From assembly GCA_949128115.1 (NCBI GenBank), contig OX421966.1, positions 5,518,001 through 5,582,000 of the forward strand: 64,000 nt of DNA, given 5' to 3'. Under the pieces are notes generated by a model, which worked only from the letters and a program-made list of their open reading frames with translations, made no database searches and was not told the origin of the DNA. Of the stretch, positions 48,248-57,957 are shown piece by piece. The DNA comes from Anaspis maculata (taxonomy: Eukaryota; Arthropoda; Insecta; Coleoptera; Scraptiidae). Positions within the stretch are counted from its first letter, which is position 1, and every line of letters begins with the position of its first letter. Made by a program: the position numbers and the translations under genes.

Positions 48248-48862
48248 AAGGTAAATATTCCTAATCTATTGGGCCCGCTTTCAATGGTCCCTGTAAGCCT
48301 TTAAGAAAATTTAGAAGTACCTAAATGAAAATGGTATACAATTATGTACCTACACCTATTATTAGCTGTGGCTTTAGGTACCTAATTAAATAATTCTTCC
48401 ACATGAGAATAAGATTTTTGGATGGAGTCTTGATTTAGAAATTAGTTACTTGAATGAAGGAAAATAAATGATGGTGTAGGTCAAGATCTGCATTGAATAA
48501 CAATATAAATAACAGGTAGTGGTAGGAGTGGTAGTAAGGGTATGATGCGATAGTAAAGTGTAATAAAAACGCAGGAACTGTCGAATCTCACTTGTTTGGG
48601 TAAGTATCACGTTCCGCGCTAGAGCTCGGCGGTTAGAATGTGACGCACGGTCTCGCGCCCCGCGGAGCGACACTTCGGGACGAACGCCACCTGGCAGTGG
48701 CAACCCAGAAACACATCGCCCTGTTCGCCGGTTGACCGTCTGTATTGGTAGTCTGTGGTATGAGGTAATTACTCTGAATGCTAGGATGAACCACCCTGTA
48801 CATGGGAATGTAGAAAAACCTGTTTTTCATAGAAATAAAACATAAAGGAAATCAGTGGATAC
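48248..48862. other. Trm1 intron 3, 5' end
   Basis: No gene is recognised. A GC-rich patch at 48600-48720 and a CACCCTGT at 48793 lie close to exon 3. Confidence 0.4.
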
Positions 48863-49237
48863 CTCAAGCTCTGCTTACACGTCTTGGCGCTGGTGAAGAC
48901 TCGTACGAAAACCCGGATGTAAAAATCGGCCGAGATCGACAGCAACGGATCGATGTACCTCCCGTACCGGTTGGCGTGCGACTCGATGCACTTGAGCAGG
49001 ATCCGCAGGGCCATTTCGTGGCAGCACTTCATCCTCAACGACACGGCCCCGTACTTGCTGTAACAGGTCTCGGGGCTGTTGCCGGCCAGCACGGCCATGT
49101 CCGTGGCGGTGCACAGCAGCATGCCGCCGTCCTTGACCGCCTGCACGGCCGCATCCAGAAACACCGCCGGACACCCGTACGGATCCAGATCGATGGCGTC
49201 GAAACACTTCTCCTTCCGTTTTTGGTACATCAGGATC
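48863..49237 (-). CDS. Trm1: tRNA (guanine26-N2)-dimethyltransferase, exon 3 (catalytic core)
   Basis: The 375-nt exon encodes about residues 108-232: [21 protein letters not shown], then [45 protein letters not shown] and [25 protein letters not shown] (D124-G129) is the catalytic motif IV of this class I, SAM-dependent N2-guanine methyltransferase. The acceptor is atttgcag; the donor is ttgag|gtatcc with two bases carried to exon 4. A second GT (gac|gtgtaa) would shift the frame. Confidence 0.97.
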
Positions 49238-49296
49238 CTGCAAATTACGCTTCGATTAGGCCTGGCACGAAACGGTACGGCGGAGAAAAGCCTTGC
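49238..49296 (-). other. Trm1 intron 2, 59 nt, GC-AG
   Basis: Exon 2 ends gccac and the intron begins GCAAGG, ending atttgcag. Using this donor the protein reads HEDAT-ILMYQ, colinear with human QADAR-MLMYQ. The only in-frame GT alternative (gtaccg at 49278) would leave a 41-nt intron and add six residues not found in the family. Confidence 0.7.
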
Positions 49297-49521
49297 GTGG
49301 CGTCCTCGTGGCTGGCCTCCACCAGGTGCTCGACGGCGTTGTCCGCGATGTTTTGTTTGATGTCTTCGACGGCCTTGACGGAGATGTCGTTGGCCACGAT
49401 GCGGGTGATGCCGGGCACTTCTTTGGCGTAGCGTATGCTGCGCAGCCCCGTGGCGGACAGGGCCTCGAGCACCGACAGACCCTGGGGGTTGTCTTGGGCG
49501 AAGGCGGTCAGGACTGTGATG
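49297..49521 (-). CDS. Trm1: tRNA (guanine26-N2)-dimethyltransferase, exon 2 (SAM-binding)
   Basis: The 225-nt exon encodes residues 33-107: [10 protein letters not shown], then [33 protein letters not shown] and [24 protein letters not shown] (50-61) is SAM-binding motif I and VANDIS (75-80) the acidic loop that contacts the ribose. The acceptor tttcccgcag adds one base to the AG left by exon 1 (codon AGC). Confidence 0.97.
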
Positions 49522-49604
49522 CTGCGGGAAAGAAGTTTGTTTTCAGACATTTTGTGAGGTTATGTTTTGCTTGTGTCGTTGTGTCTTGCGTGCGATGTTG
49601 ATAC

Positions 49605-49702
49605 CTCAAATCGCGGTTGAATTCCTGCACTGGGTTGTAGAAAACGTTGCCTTTGGTTTGGATTTTCGCCTGGCCCTCCTGAATTTCCGTTTTTTCGCTC
49701 AT
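49605..49702 (-). CDS. Trm1: tRNA (guanine26-N2)-dimethyltransferase, exon 1 (start)
   Basis: The enzyme makes m2,2G at position 26 of tRNAs in nucleus, cytoplasm and, in some isoforms, mitochondria. The exon begins MSEKTEIQEGQAKIQ and reaches the family signature VFYNPVQEFNRDL (20-32). The ATG at 49702 is the first in frame; no obvious mitochondrial presequence precedes FYNPVQ. The donor ttgag|gtatca leaves AG; the intron to exon 2 is 83 nt. The full CDS is 1473 nt (490 residues), shorter than human TRMT1 because the C-terminal tail is brief. No TATA box is visible upstream, as expected for a housekeeping gene. Confidence 0.95.
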
Positions 49703-49810
49703 GTTTGCGAAAATCTGTTTGACAACAACGTGATAAATTGAGGTTAAGCGTGAACGTCAGAAGTCAGAATCAGAAACGTCAAATGTCAGTTGTCACTTAC
49801 ACGATTGCCT

Positions 49811-50208
49811 GGGTGCTTTCCACCTAGACGGTACAAATACCACCAGACGGCACATGTTGGGTGCTTTCCACCTAGCTCCAAGTTTGGTACACCTTCCATT
49901 TGCGCACGTGCGGGTTCCAAACGGTGCTTTCCATCTACGTGTTCTTACCTGGTTTTATGCCGTCCGGTGGATCACCTAAAATTTTGTGCCGTCGGAAGGC
50001 ACACCAGAAACGGATGCGACAAATGACGTACCGTCAGCTGTAATCCAGCACTCCGTTATCATATGTCTCTCTCTGTGTCGTTTCATCCATGCATCCGTGT
50101 TTTATTTTATTTCTCTGCAGGGATAACGTACGATCAATTAAGATTTACGCTGCCATTTATTTATTTCTGAATGCCATAGTCATCTTTCGCCTCCAGACCA
50201 GGAGCCGT
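49811..50208. mobile_element. MITE M1 parent family, truncated minus-orientation copy
   Basis: It starts with a 45-bp remnant (GGGTGCTTTCCACCTAGACG), then a second GGGTGCTTTCCACCTAGCTC at about 49859 and the long internal body ('cgtcagctgtaatccagcac', 'cgtgttttattttatttctc', 'catctttcgcctccagacc'). The body breaks at about 50208 where another repeat begins. Compare the fuller copies 52664-53311 and 56666-57265. Confidence 0.7.
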
Positions 50209-50225
50209 ATTCTCTAACTCGCTAT

Positions 50226-50414
50226 GCGTGCTTTCCACCTAGCTCCAAGTTCGGTACACCTGCCATTTACGCATGTGCGGGTGCCAAACGGTGCTTTCCA
50301 TCTACGTGTTCCAACTCGGTTCTGCGCCGTTCATTGGATCACCTAAAATTTTGTGCCACACCATGGAACATGTGCCGTCTGGTGGTATTTGTACCGTCTA
50401 GGTGGAAAGCACCC
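50226..50414. mobile_element. MITE M1, 189-bp form, with readable empty site
   Basis: GCGTGCTTTCC to GGAAAGCACCC is flanked by AT/AT. Joining the flanks (ctaactcgctat, gcactcgaaccga) reproduces an uninterrupted sequence found in reverse at about 55150-55190, so this is a clean insertion with a 2-bp AT duplication. Confidence 0.85.
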
Positions 50415-50447
50415 ATGCACTCGAACCGACGGATATCGATATCAGTA

Positions 50448-52258
50448 AAGCGGCTTCACAGAGCTTCGACGTGTCGCCAGCGACACTTCATCAACCAATA
50501 GGGAGCCAGAATCGGATGTATTCCCCTCTGTCGCCCACCCCTTCCATTTGGTGTCGCTGTGTAGTTAGGATTTTCCAACTACACAAACCGTGTCGCGTGT
50601 CGCTGGGTGGTTATGGCCGCATGCAGTCATCAGTCAATCATCGGCCGGTAAAGATTGCGTCAAGTTATTGACACGGACAGAAAATGATTGTGCACGATGG
50701 CACAGAACGACGGTTTAGAGTTCGCTACGCGTTGCTCAAACTGCTCACCACGTTCACGTGCTTTATTTCCACGCTAGCCTGTGCTGTGCTTCTACGTTGC
50801 CTGCTTATTATTATGTTCCCACGAGACCAGAAATAGAGAAGCAGGTGAAAAGCACCCATTTAACAACCACATTTTCCGAAGCAAATCGTCTTTCAACAAG
50901 GCACTTCCAAGGAAAGGACGAATTATTAGCAGATATACCCGTGGAATCAGATGAAACAATTTTTTGGGGGACATTGTCAATTGTTTGACATTTTCGAGCA
51001 CGTGCGTTGTCAGCTTGACGAATGAATTTCTATCAATCTATCAAATCCCGCCAACTCGTTCGAGGTTGCGAGCGACACCAATGGGGCTGTATAGGCAAAA
51101 CAAATTGTAGAGGGCGACGTGTACTATGCACCCATATTTGACATTCTATAAAATGATTGCAATGTCACATTATGTCACACTTGAAGTGGACGGTTCGAAT
51201 TAAAAGAGTAGCTGAGGTGAAAAAGCGCCCCGCTTCGAAGGAGAGAAAATGGATTGGTGCCAAAGTAGAGACAGATAGGTACCTAAAGAAAAAAATATCC
51301 TATTGTGACGCTACTGCTTGGGGGTGAGCGACTTCTCTCCCTGACTTTGTCGGGGGTAGGTAGATACCTAGTAATCTGGGGCCCTTTATTTTCTAGCAGA
51401 GAGTAGCAGAGTAGAGAAAATGAAACGATGATGAAGCAGGTAGGATACGATAGTGTAATACGTTCTATAGTTAGGTATTCCAGAGTACTTCTATACATTC
51501 ACAAATTTGGGTGTTCGCTCAATAGTTGTTGGAGAAGGCGAAGATAGTCAGTATGAGCCAATTTTATGAGGTTTAGCATTAGCATACTCTTTGTACCGGA
51601 ACGTAATGGGCAGCCTGTGGGGGCTTAGCATCAGCACTTTATGCCAAGTCTGGGGCACTTGGAGGTAGGTAGGCTACGTTACCGGCACGTCTAGGCTGCA
51701 GGAAGCTGGTAGAGGATAGTCGGTAGTTTGGACCATGTATGGGGTTGGCCTGTGAGAGGGCTTGGCACCGCACGTTCAGCCCGAATCAGAAGGCAGGCGA
51801 ATGAATCGTCTAGCTGTATGGGAGAGTATCTGACAACCATTTTGACTTTTCGAGGGATGAGATGTTGACGGTGGTCATTGACAGAAATGGGCGAGTTCAG
51901 CAAGCCCCACGGTGGAACCCGTAGATCCAGTTACCAAATATAAGCTGCTGGACGGCTTGGTCGATCCAATATTTGATCCACCACTACCAAAAACAAACGG
52001 TGGTGGAAAAAATGGAGATTGGTGGCTGTGACTGTTCCAGAGGCGCATGCGGCATCCACCGATGACACCCAACATAGGACCTGCTGAACGCGCCCAATGT
52101 CATCACGGTGACAGCGGTGCATAGTACAATGCGCCATTAATTCAGGCTTTTGCCGCTATACAGCCCCATTTTCGCAGTCTTCTGTCGCCGGCGACAGCTG
52201 TGGTGTCATGGTGGGAGAATGTCGCCGGCGACACGTCGAAGCTCTGTGAAGCCGCTTG
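50448..52258. mobile_element. Possible 1.8-kb element with ~35-bp inverted ends
   Basis: About 35 bp at 50448-50482 (AAGCGGCTTCACAGAGCTTC...) is repeated inverted, with about one mismatch, at 52224-52258. TGTCGCC/GGCGACA motifs cluster at both ends, including perfect palindromes near 52184 and 52219. The interior has no recognised gene. A second inverted match (ggggctgtata, 51080 versus 52154) suggests internal rearrangement. Confidence 0.5.
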
Positions 52259-52283
52259 TAGTCAAGCAAAAGCCAATCACAAT

Positions 52284-52640
52284 GGGTGCTTTCCACCTAG
52301 ACGGTACAAATACCACCAGACGGAACATGTTCCACGATTGGGTACACCTAGATGGAAAGCACCGGCATCGTTGACCGACGCGACATCTCTGGTCTGGAGG
52401 CGAAAGATGACTATGGCATTCAGAAATAAATAAATGGCAGCGTAAATCTTAATCGATCGTACGTTATCCCTGCAGAGAAATAAAATAAATCACGGATGCA
52501 TGGATGAAACAACACAGAGAGAGACATATGACAACGGAGTGCTGGATTACAGCTGACGGTACGTCATTTGTCGCATCCGTTTCCGGTGTGCCTTCCGACG
52601 GCACAAAATTTTAGGTGATCCACCGGACGCACGAACCTGT
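52284..52640. mobile_element. MITE M1 parent family, plus-orientation copy, 3'-truncated
   Basis: An 80-bp GGGTGCTTTCCACC...GGAAAGCACC head (52284-52363) is followed by the body ('ggcatcgttgaccgacgcg', 'gtacgttatccctgcagag', 'ttaggtgatccaccgg'). Confidence 0.75.
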
Positions 52641-52663
52641 AATATAGCTGGACTGATGATAAC

Positions 52664-53311
52664 GGGTGCTTTCCACCTAGATGGTACAAATACCACCAGA
52701 CGGAACATGTTCCACGATTGGGTACACCTAGATGGAAAGCACCGGCATCGTTGACCGACGCGACATCTCTGGTCTGGAGGCGAAAGATGACTATGGTATT
52801 CAGAAATAAATAAATGGCTGCGCAAATCTGAATCGATCGTACGATTCGTACGTTATCCCTGCAGAGAAATAAAATAAAACACGGATGCATGGATGAAACG
52901 ACACAGAGAGAGACATATGACAACGGAGTGCTGGAATGCGTGCTTTCCACCTAGCCTCAAGTTCGGTACACCTGCCATTTACGCATGTGCGGGTTCCAAA
53001 CGGTGCTTTCCATCTACGTGTTTCTACTCGGTTCTGCGCCGTTCATTGGATCACGTAAAATTTTGTGCCACACCATGGAACATGTGCCGTCTGGTGGTAT
53101 TTGTACCGTCTAGGTGGAAAGCACCCATTACAGCTGACGGTACGTCATTTGTCGCATCCGTTTCCGGTGTGCCTTCAGACGGCACAAAATTTTAGGTGAT
53201 CCACCGGACGGCACAGAACCAGGTAAGAACACGTAGATGGAAAGCACCGTTTGGAACCCGCACGTGCGCAAATGGAAGGTGTACCAAACTTGGAGCTAGG
53301 TGGAAAGCACC
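52664..53311. mobile_element. MITE M1 parent family, full-length plus copy with nested 189-bp MITE
   Basis: The head is at 52664-52743; the body reaches a second terminus GGTGGAAAGCACCC at 53311. A 189-bp M1 copy (52938-53126) sits inside 'gtgctgga|ttacagctg'; other copies have this site uninterrupted (about 52540). Without the insert the element is about 459 bp. Confidence 0.85.
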
Positions 53312-53434
53312 CAACAGAGGGGGAAATGACGCCAAGCGGGCGCTGCCATGAGATTATGTGGACGTTGGGTTTTTGTTTTCAAGGGTTGGCATCACCTGCC
53401 ACGGCAACGGTCTGATTCTACGAGTTTACCTAGG

Positions 53435-53650
53435 TATATCCTGTTCACTTTTTATTTTCAGTAGAATGACTTTTTGGAGCAAAAATAAAGTGACAAGCTG
53501 GAGCGCTGGGAGGATACGGCTAACGGCCGCTGATAGTTTCGATCCAAAACTTTGCAGGTGCCATCAGCCGTAGCCGTAGCCCCCCATCTTGTCACTTTAT
53601 TTTTGATACAAAAAGTCATTCTACTGAAAATAAAAAGTGAACGGGATATA
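53435..53650. mobile_element. MITE family M4, copy 2
   Basis: Termini are TATATCCTGTTCACTTTTTA and complement; inverted arms of about 65 bp include 'gagcaaaaataaagtgacaa'. The central 'tgatagttt' and 'gcaggtgccatcagccgta' blocks are shared with copies 1 and 3. Confidence 0.85.
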
Positions 53651-54339
53651 GGTACAAGCCGCAGAAATAAAAACCAGAAATCAGGATATTATCCCAGATC
53701 AAGATAGCGCGGCACTGACAGCCAAGCACCGACTGTCACCGAGCGAAAATTATTCCAGTGAACCTCAAACGTTCTATGTAATAACGGTAAACTTTTGCAA
53801 ATCTTCATAGATCGGTAACAAATTTAGCTAACAATTACATCAATATATACTAAAATCATATATTTATAAAATAGAGTGTATAGTCATAGTCATCAATACA
53901 TAAAACTGCTCCGTTGAATATTGAAAGCCACTCTCGAGGCCGCTACCAAACATTTTGGGTACCGGTCATGTACCGGTGCATAATAAGATGGCGACTTCCA
54001 GAGGAGGGGTCATAATTTGTTGGGGGAATCTGGGGAATTAGCAGTCCAGCTATTCACCTTATTCGAAATTCCTCTGCCATCTTTTGACGATATGTTGAAG
54101 TGGAGATATCTGGGGGGATTGAGTCCCAAACCAAAATGCACCAGATTTTCTCATGTCAACTTTATTTATAATGTCAACACAACAAAAGCGCGCCCGTCGC
54201 CAGTGACATAGAAACAAAATAATATTTATCATCACTATGGTATTATTCAAGTGTTTGTAATTTGTGGTTTCTTCGGTCATTCCCATGTCATTCTCCAGTG
54301 GAATGGCTCTCCAGTGCTTGAATCAGCTTGGATGGTGCG
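53651..54339. other. Unassigned sequence
   Basis: No gene is recognised. It lies downstream, on the minus strand, of the THAP-like relic and may hold more of it. Confidence 0.35.
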
Positions 54340-54690
54340 ATGTACCCTTATGAAACGCTGAACTGGTGCAATGTGGAAGCCAGCAAGACGACGGACCTTG
54401 GCAGTTTATCGTCGTAACTTTTCTTCCCCGATGTAATGAAGTGTACGCCGCAAACCTTGTGGCATTTTGTAGGCTGGCATGAGTCCTTTTCACAACTCCT
54501 CTTTCTACGCGCTTCACCCAGACCTTTCTCTTCTTTCGTCTTTGGTGAACGCGTGAATTGAAACATTTCGACTTTCGGCTGTGTCCGACTTGCAGCCAGG
54601 TCCGTGAGCCAGGTACACAGCACCTTGTATACCCCTTTGCTGATTGCGACTTCCCACCATTGGTAGGTCGGTATTTCACAACATGGATTA
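54340..54690 (-). pseudogene. THAP-domain-like relic
   Basis: One minus frame starts GYTRCCVPGSRTWLQVGHSR; the next frame continues KVEMFQFTRSPKTKEEKG and then KCHKVCGVHFITSGKKSYDD. This matches a THAP finger: an N-terminal C-x2-4-C region (second Cys now Ser), an aromatic near the H-x-FP position, and the VC-x-x-HF-x-x-GK closing motif. One frameshift joins the halves. The source, a P-type transposase or host regulator, cannot be told. Confidence 0.5.
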
Positions 54691-54694
54691 ACAA

Positions 54695-55003
54695 ATCAAA
54701 CTCAGTAATTTAGCAGTAGCCACAAATGATAACAATAACCGGTTACAACAGCAGCAGCAATAACAAGACAAAATAACGAAGATGAGAGAAAATTCGGAAA
54801 GCTGCGTGTACTTGGAACGTAAACGATCCCTGCTCGTAATGACAAATTCAAATACGACACTTATCTATGTACGACACTTGACTGGAAGAAGTCGAACTGA
54901 CATCTATGCAATATAGTATAGCTATCTACTTTACCTACGCTGTGGGGACCCGTTTCCCATGATGCATTTCATTTACGAATAAGGTGAATACTACAGGTTC
55001 GTG
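54695..55003. other. Unassigned sequence
   Basis: AT-rich with an 'aacaacagcagcagcaataac' run near 54745. No gene is recognised. Confidence 0.35.
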
Positions 55004-55117
55004 ACCGGACGGCACAAAACCAGGTAAGAACACGTAGATGGAAAGCACCGTTTGGAACTCGCACGTGCGCAAATGGAATGTGTACCAAACTTGGAGCTAG
55101 GTGGAAAGCACCCAATG
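55004..55117. mobile_element. MITE M1 parent family, 3' fragment
   Basis: It matches the terminal 110 bp of the parent element ('caggtaagaacacgtagatgg' to GGTGGAAAGCACCC). Confidence 0.8.
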
Positions 55118-55281
55118 ATGCTTGCCTAGCTACCGATAGCGATATCGGTCGGTTCGAGTGCATAGCGAGTTAGAGAATACGGCTCCTGGAGCGCGATTCT
55201 GTACTTGCCTACCGACAACTATCGGATCGGTAGCTAGGGTGAGAACCAATCGAATTCGCTCCTGCCTAGCTACCGACACCG
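55118..55281. repeat. TGCCTAGCTACCGA repeat with intact M1 empty site
   Basis: CCTAGCTACCGA occurs at about 55125 and 55265, with its complement (tcggtagctagg) at about 55229. The stretch 55150-55190 is the uninterrupted counterpart of the site hit by the MITE at 50226. Confidence 0.65.
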
Positions 55282-55431
55282 ACATTTATTTCTGAATGCC
55301 ATAGTCATCTTTCGCCTCCAGACCAGAGATGTCGCGTCGGTCAACGATGCCGGTGCTTTCCATCTAGGTGTACCCAATCGTGGAACATGTTCCGTCTGGT
55401 GGTATTTGTACCGTCTAGGTGGAAAGCACCC
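55282..55431. mobile_element. MITE M1 parent family, minus-orientation 5' fragment
   Basis: It holds part of the body (55282-55351) and the 80-bp head (55352-55431, GGTGCTTTCCATCTAGG to GGTGGAAAGCACCC). Confidence 0.8.
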
Positions 55432-56146
55432 ACTGCACCCAAAGTGTAGAAGCCGGAAATCGGCCTTCTGAAAGGAGGTGGCCCGCCCTCTGTTATATTC
55501 CAAACTATTAGAACGTCTGGATTAATAGGCTACTTCGTTTGGGCAGGTGCGCATGCTTGGAGGCTCCAAATTTTGAAAACTTTCGTACACCTGTCAGTTG
55601 AATGGCAACGCTGCATGCCTCTGTCTAGCCGCCTGACCAACAACTGGTTCCTGGCTGTCACTTTTATACATACCGTAAATGCATCTCTTCGTAGCTTCTT
55701 TGAACTTCCTTCTCGGTACAGCCATTTTCAACAGGTTCTGTTCTTTCGTCAAAGCATGAGCAAATGAAGTGTAGATCAGGTAGAAACGAGAAGTGTGATC
55801 ATAATTGTCACATGTGACAGTTGGCGCCGATGTCTTGCTGTTTTGAGCGCTGTTGCCATTTTCGTTGTTCCTGAACTCCCACAAATGATCATTGAACTTA
55901 ATTTCAACGAAACATTTCCTTTGAATATAAAAAATGATATCTAACATTCAACCAAATTATTTGTGGAATTTTAGGTGCACTACAATATTTTTTAGTGTTA
56001 ATTTTCAATATCGGTGTACGAAACTATGAAATTCGCGCCAGACATGCGCACTCAAAAAAACCGAAACGAAGGGACCTATTCGGAAGACCGCAACATTTCC
56101 GCTGTTGTTAAATTTTGCGCCACATACGGACCACATGGCACATATG
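55432..56146. other. Unassigned sequence
   Basis: A 117-codon minus frame (55594-55947) has no recognised domain. Confidence 0.35.
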
Positions 56147-56663
56147 GGGTGCTTTCCACCTAGACGGTACAAATACCACCAGACGGAACATGTTCCACGA
56201 TTGGGTACACCTAGATGGAAAGCACCGGGTGCTTTCCACCTAGACGGTACAAATACCATCAGACGGCACATGTTCCATGGTGTGGCACAAAATTTTAGGT
56301 GATCCAATGAACGGCGCAGAACCGAGTAGGAACACGTAGATGGAAAGCACCGTTTGACACCCGCACATGCGTAAATGGCAGGTGTACCGAACTTTGGGCT
56401 AGGTGGAAAGCACGCATTGGCATCGTTGACCGACGCGACATCTCTGGTCTGGAGGCGAAAGATGACTATGGCATTCAGAAATAAATAAATGGCACCGTAA
56501 ATCTTAATCGATCGTACGTTATCCCTGCAGAGAAATAAAATAAAACACGGATGCATGGATGAAACGACACAGAGAGAGACATATGACAACGGAGTGCTGG
56601 ATTACAGCTGACGGTACGTCATTTGTCGCATCCGTTTCCGGTGTGCCTTCCGACGGCACAAAC
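56147..56663. mobile_element. MITE M1 parent family, plus copy with nested inverted 189-bp MITE
   Basis: The head (56147-56226), a 189-bp M1 copy in opposite orientation (56227-56415) and the body (56416-56660) follow in order. The 3' end abuts another full copy. Confidence 0.8.
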
Positions 56664-56665
56664 TG

Positions 56666-57265
56666 GGTGCTTTCCACCTAGCTCCAAGTTTGGTACACCT
56701 TCCATTTGCGCACGTGCGGGTTCCAAACGGTGCTTTCCATCTACGTGTTCTTACCTGGTTTTGTGCCGTCCGGTGGATCACCTAAAATTTTGTGCCGTCG
56801 GAAGGCACACCGGAAACGGATGCGACAAATGACGTACCGTCAGCTGTAATCCAGCACTCCGTTGTAATGGGCGTTTTCCATTTAGCGACACAAGTCGACT
56901 TGTGTCGACACAAACCGACACAAACGCGTTCCATTTGATCTGTGTTCCTTTGTTTCATCGACACAAGCTAACACAAGCTGACACAAACCGACACAAATGT
57001 TTTAAATGGAAAGCGCCCTATATGTCTCTCTCTGTGTCGTTTCATCCATGCATCCGTGATTTATTTTATTTCTCTGCAGGGATAACGTACGATCGATTAA
57101 GATTTACGCTGCCATTTATTTATTTCTGAATGCCATAGTCATCTTTCGCCTCCAGACCAGAGATGTCGCGTCGGTCAACGATGCCGGTGCTTTCCATCTA
57201 GGTGTACCCAATCGTGGAACATGTTCCGTCTGGTGGTATTTGTACCGTCTAGGTGGAAAGCACCC
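56666..57265. mobile_element. MITE M1 parent family, full-length minus copy with nested MITE M2
   Basis: It runs from GGTGCTTTCCACCTAGCTCC to GGTGGAAAGCACCC (head 57186-57265). Removing the 150-bp insert at 56869-57018 leaves about 450 bp, matching the full copy at 52664. Confidence 0.85.
56869..57018. mobile_element. MITE M2, 150 bp, GGGCGTTTTCCATTTA ends
   Basis: Inverted ends are GGGCGTTTTCCATTTA and TTTAAATGGAAAGCGCCC. The inside is built from GACACAA / TTGTGTC units, including a GTCGACTTGTGTCGAC hairpin. The same point is uninterrupted ('gttgtcatatgtc') in the other copies of its host element. Confidence 0.8.
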
Positions 57266-57957
57266 ATGGCCATTAGGAAATATATATGAAATGGATCGAA
57301 CAACCAAAAATAAGCGGCCGAAGCCACGGGGTACCCAGAGGAGTGAGGATGCTTTGGGCAAAATAAAGCTTCGGGCGTGCATGCGTGTGTGAATGTGAAA
57401 GCATATGTTTTTAGTTTTTAGTAGCAAGCAAATAAGGCTTTCAAATATTATAGGATAGTGCTGCGTCCAGCTCCTCGAGTGATACGCCATTAAATTAACG
57501 CCTTTTCTGTTGATATTTAGTGTTTTTATTTATCCAAATAAGGTATGTATATTTTCTGCGTGTAGTTTGAATTATTTAAATCGGACTGCGTCTATATTTC
57601 ATAGCCATCACCTCTGCCAATCGCCATCTGATAGCATCATCGTATCCGTATCGCTATTTTTTTGTTTCAACTTGAACGAGGAGAAAAGACGCGCAATCAA
57701 GAATTTCTTCTGAACCTGCGTAACAGTGTTGTCAACAGTACGATAATTATAGTACTTGTACCATAATTTTGAGCAATGTACGATAAACGATAGCAGAGCA
57801 CTATCGTACGCAAAAAATACGATAATTTCTAATGAATAGTTAGTGCTTGTTTTTAACTTTTCTGCTTTTTTATTTGTTTGGTTGGAATAAAAACGTCCAA
57901 AAAGAGAGTTGGGGATTTTCTTTCGAAATTGTGCGTTATGTTGGTCACGTCACATGT
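57266..57957. other. Unassigned sequence
   Basis: No gene is recognised. 'Acgataat' and 'tatcgt' motifs cluster at 57740-57835. Confidence 0.35.

Noticed and set aside
49238..49278. 41-nt GT-AG intron in Trm1
   Set aside because: It is in frame but shorter than usual insect introns and adds residues absent from the family; the 59-nt GC-AG intron is preferred.
48976..49431. 151-codon plus-strand ORF
   Set aside because: It is antisense to Trm1 exons 2-3 and crosses their intron; a shadow of GC-rich coding sequence.
56005..56589. 194-codon minus-strand ORF
   Set aside because: It spans several MITE copies; the same peptide pieces recur wherever the MITE does.
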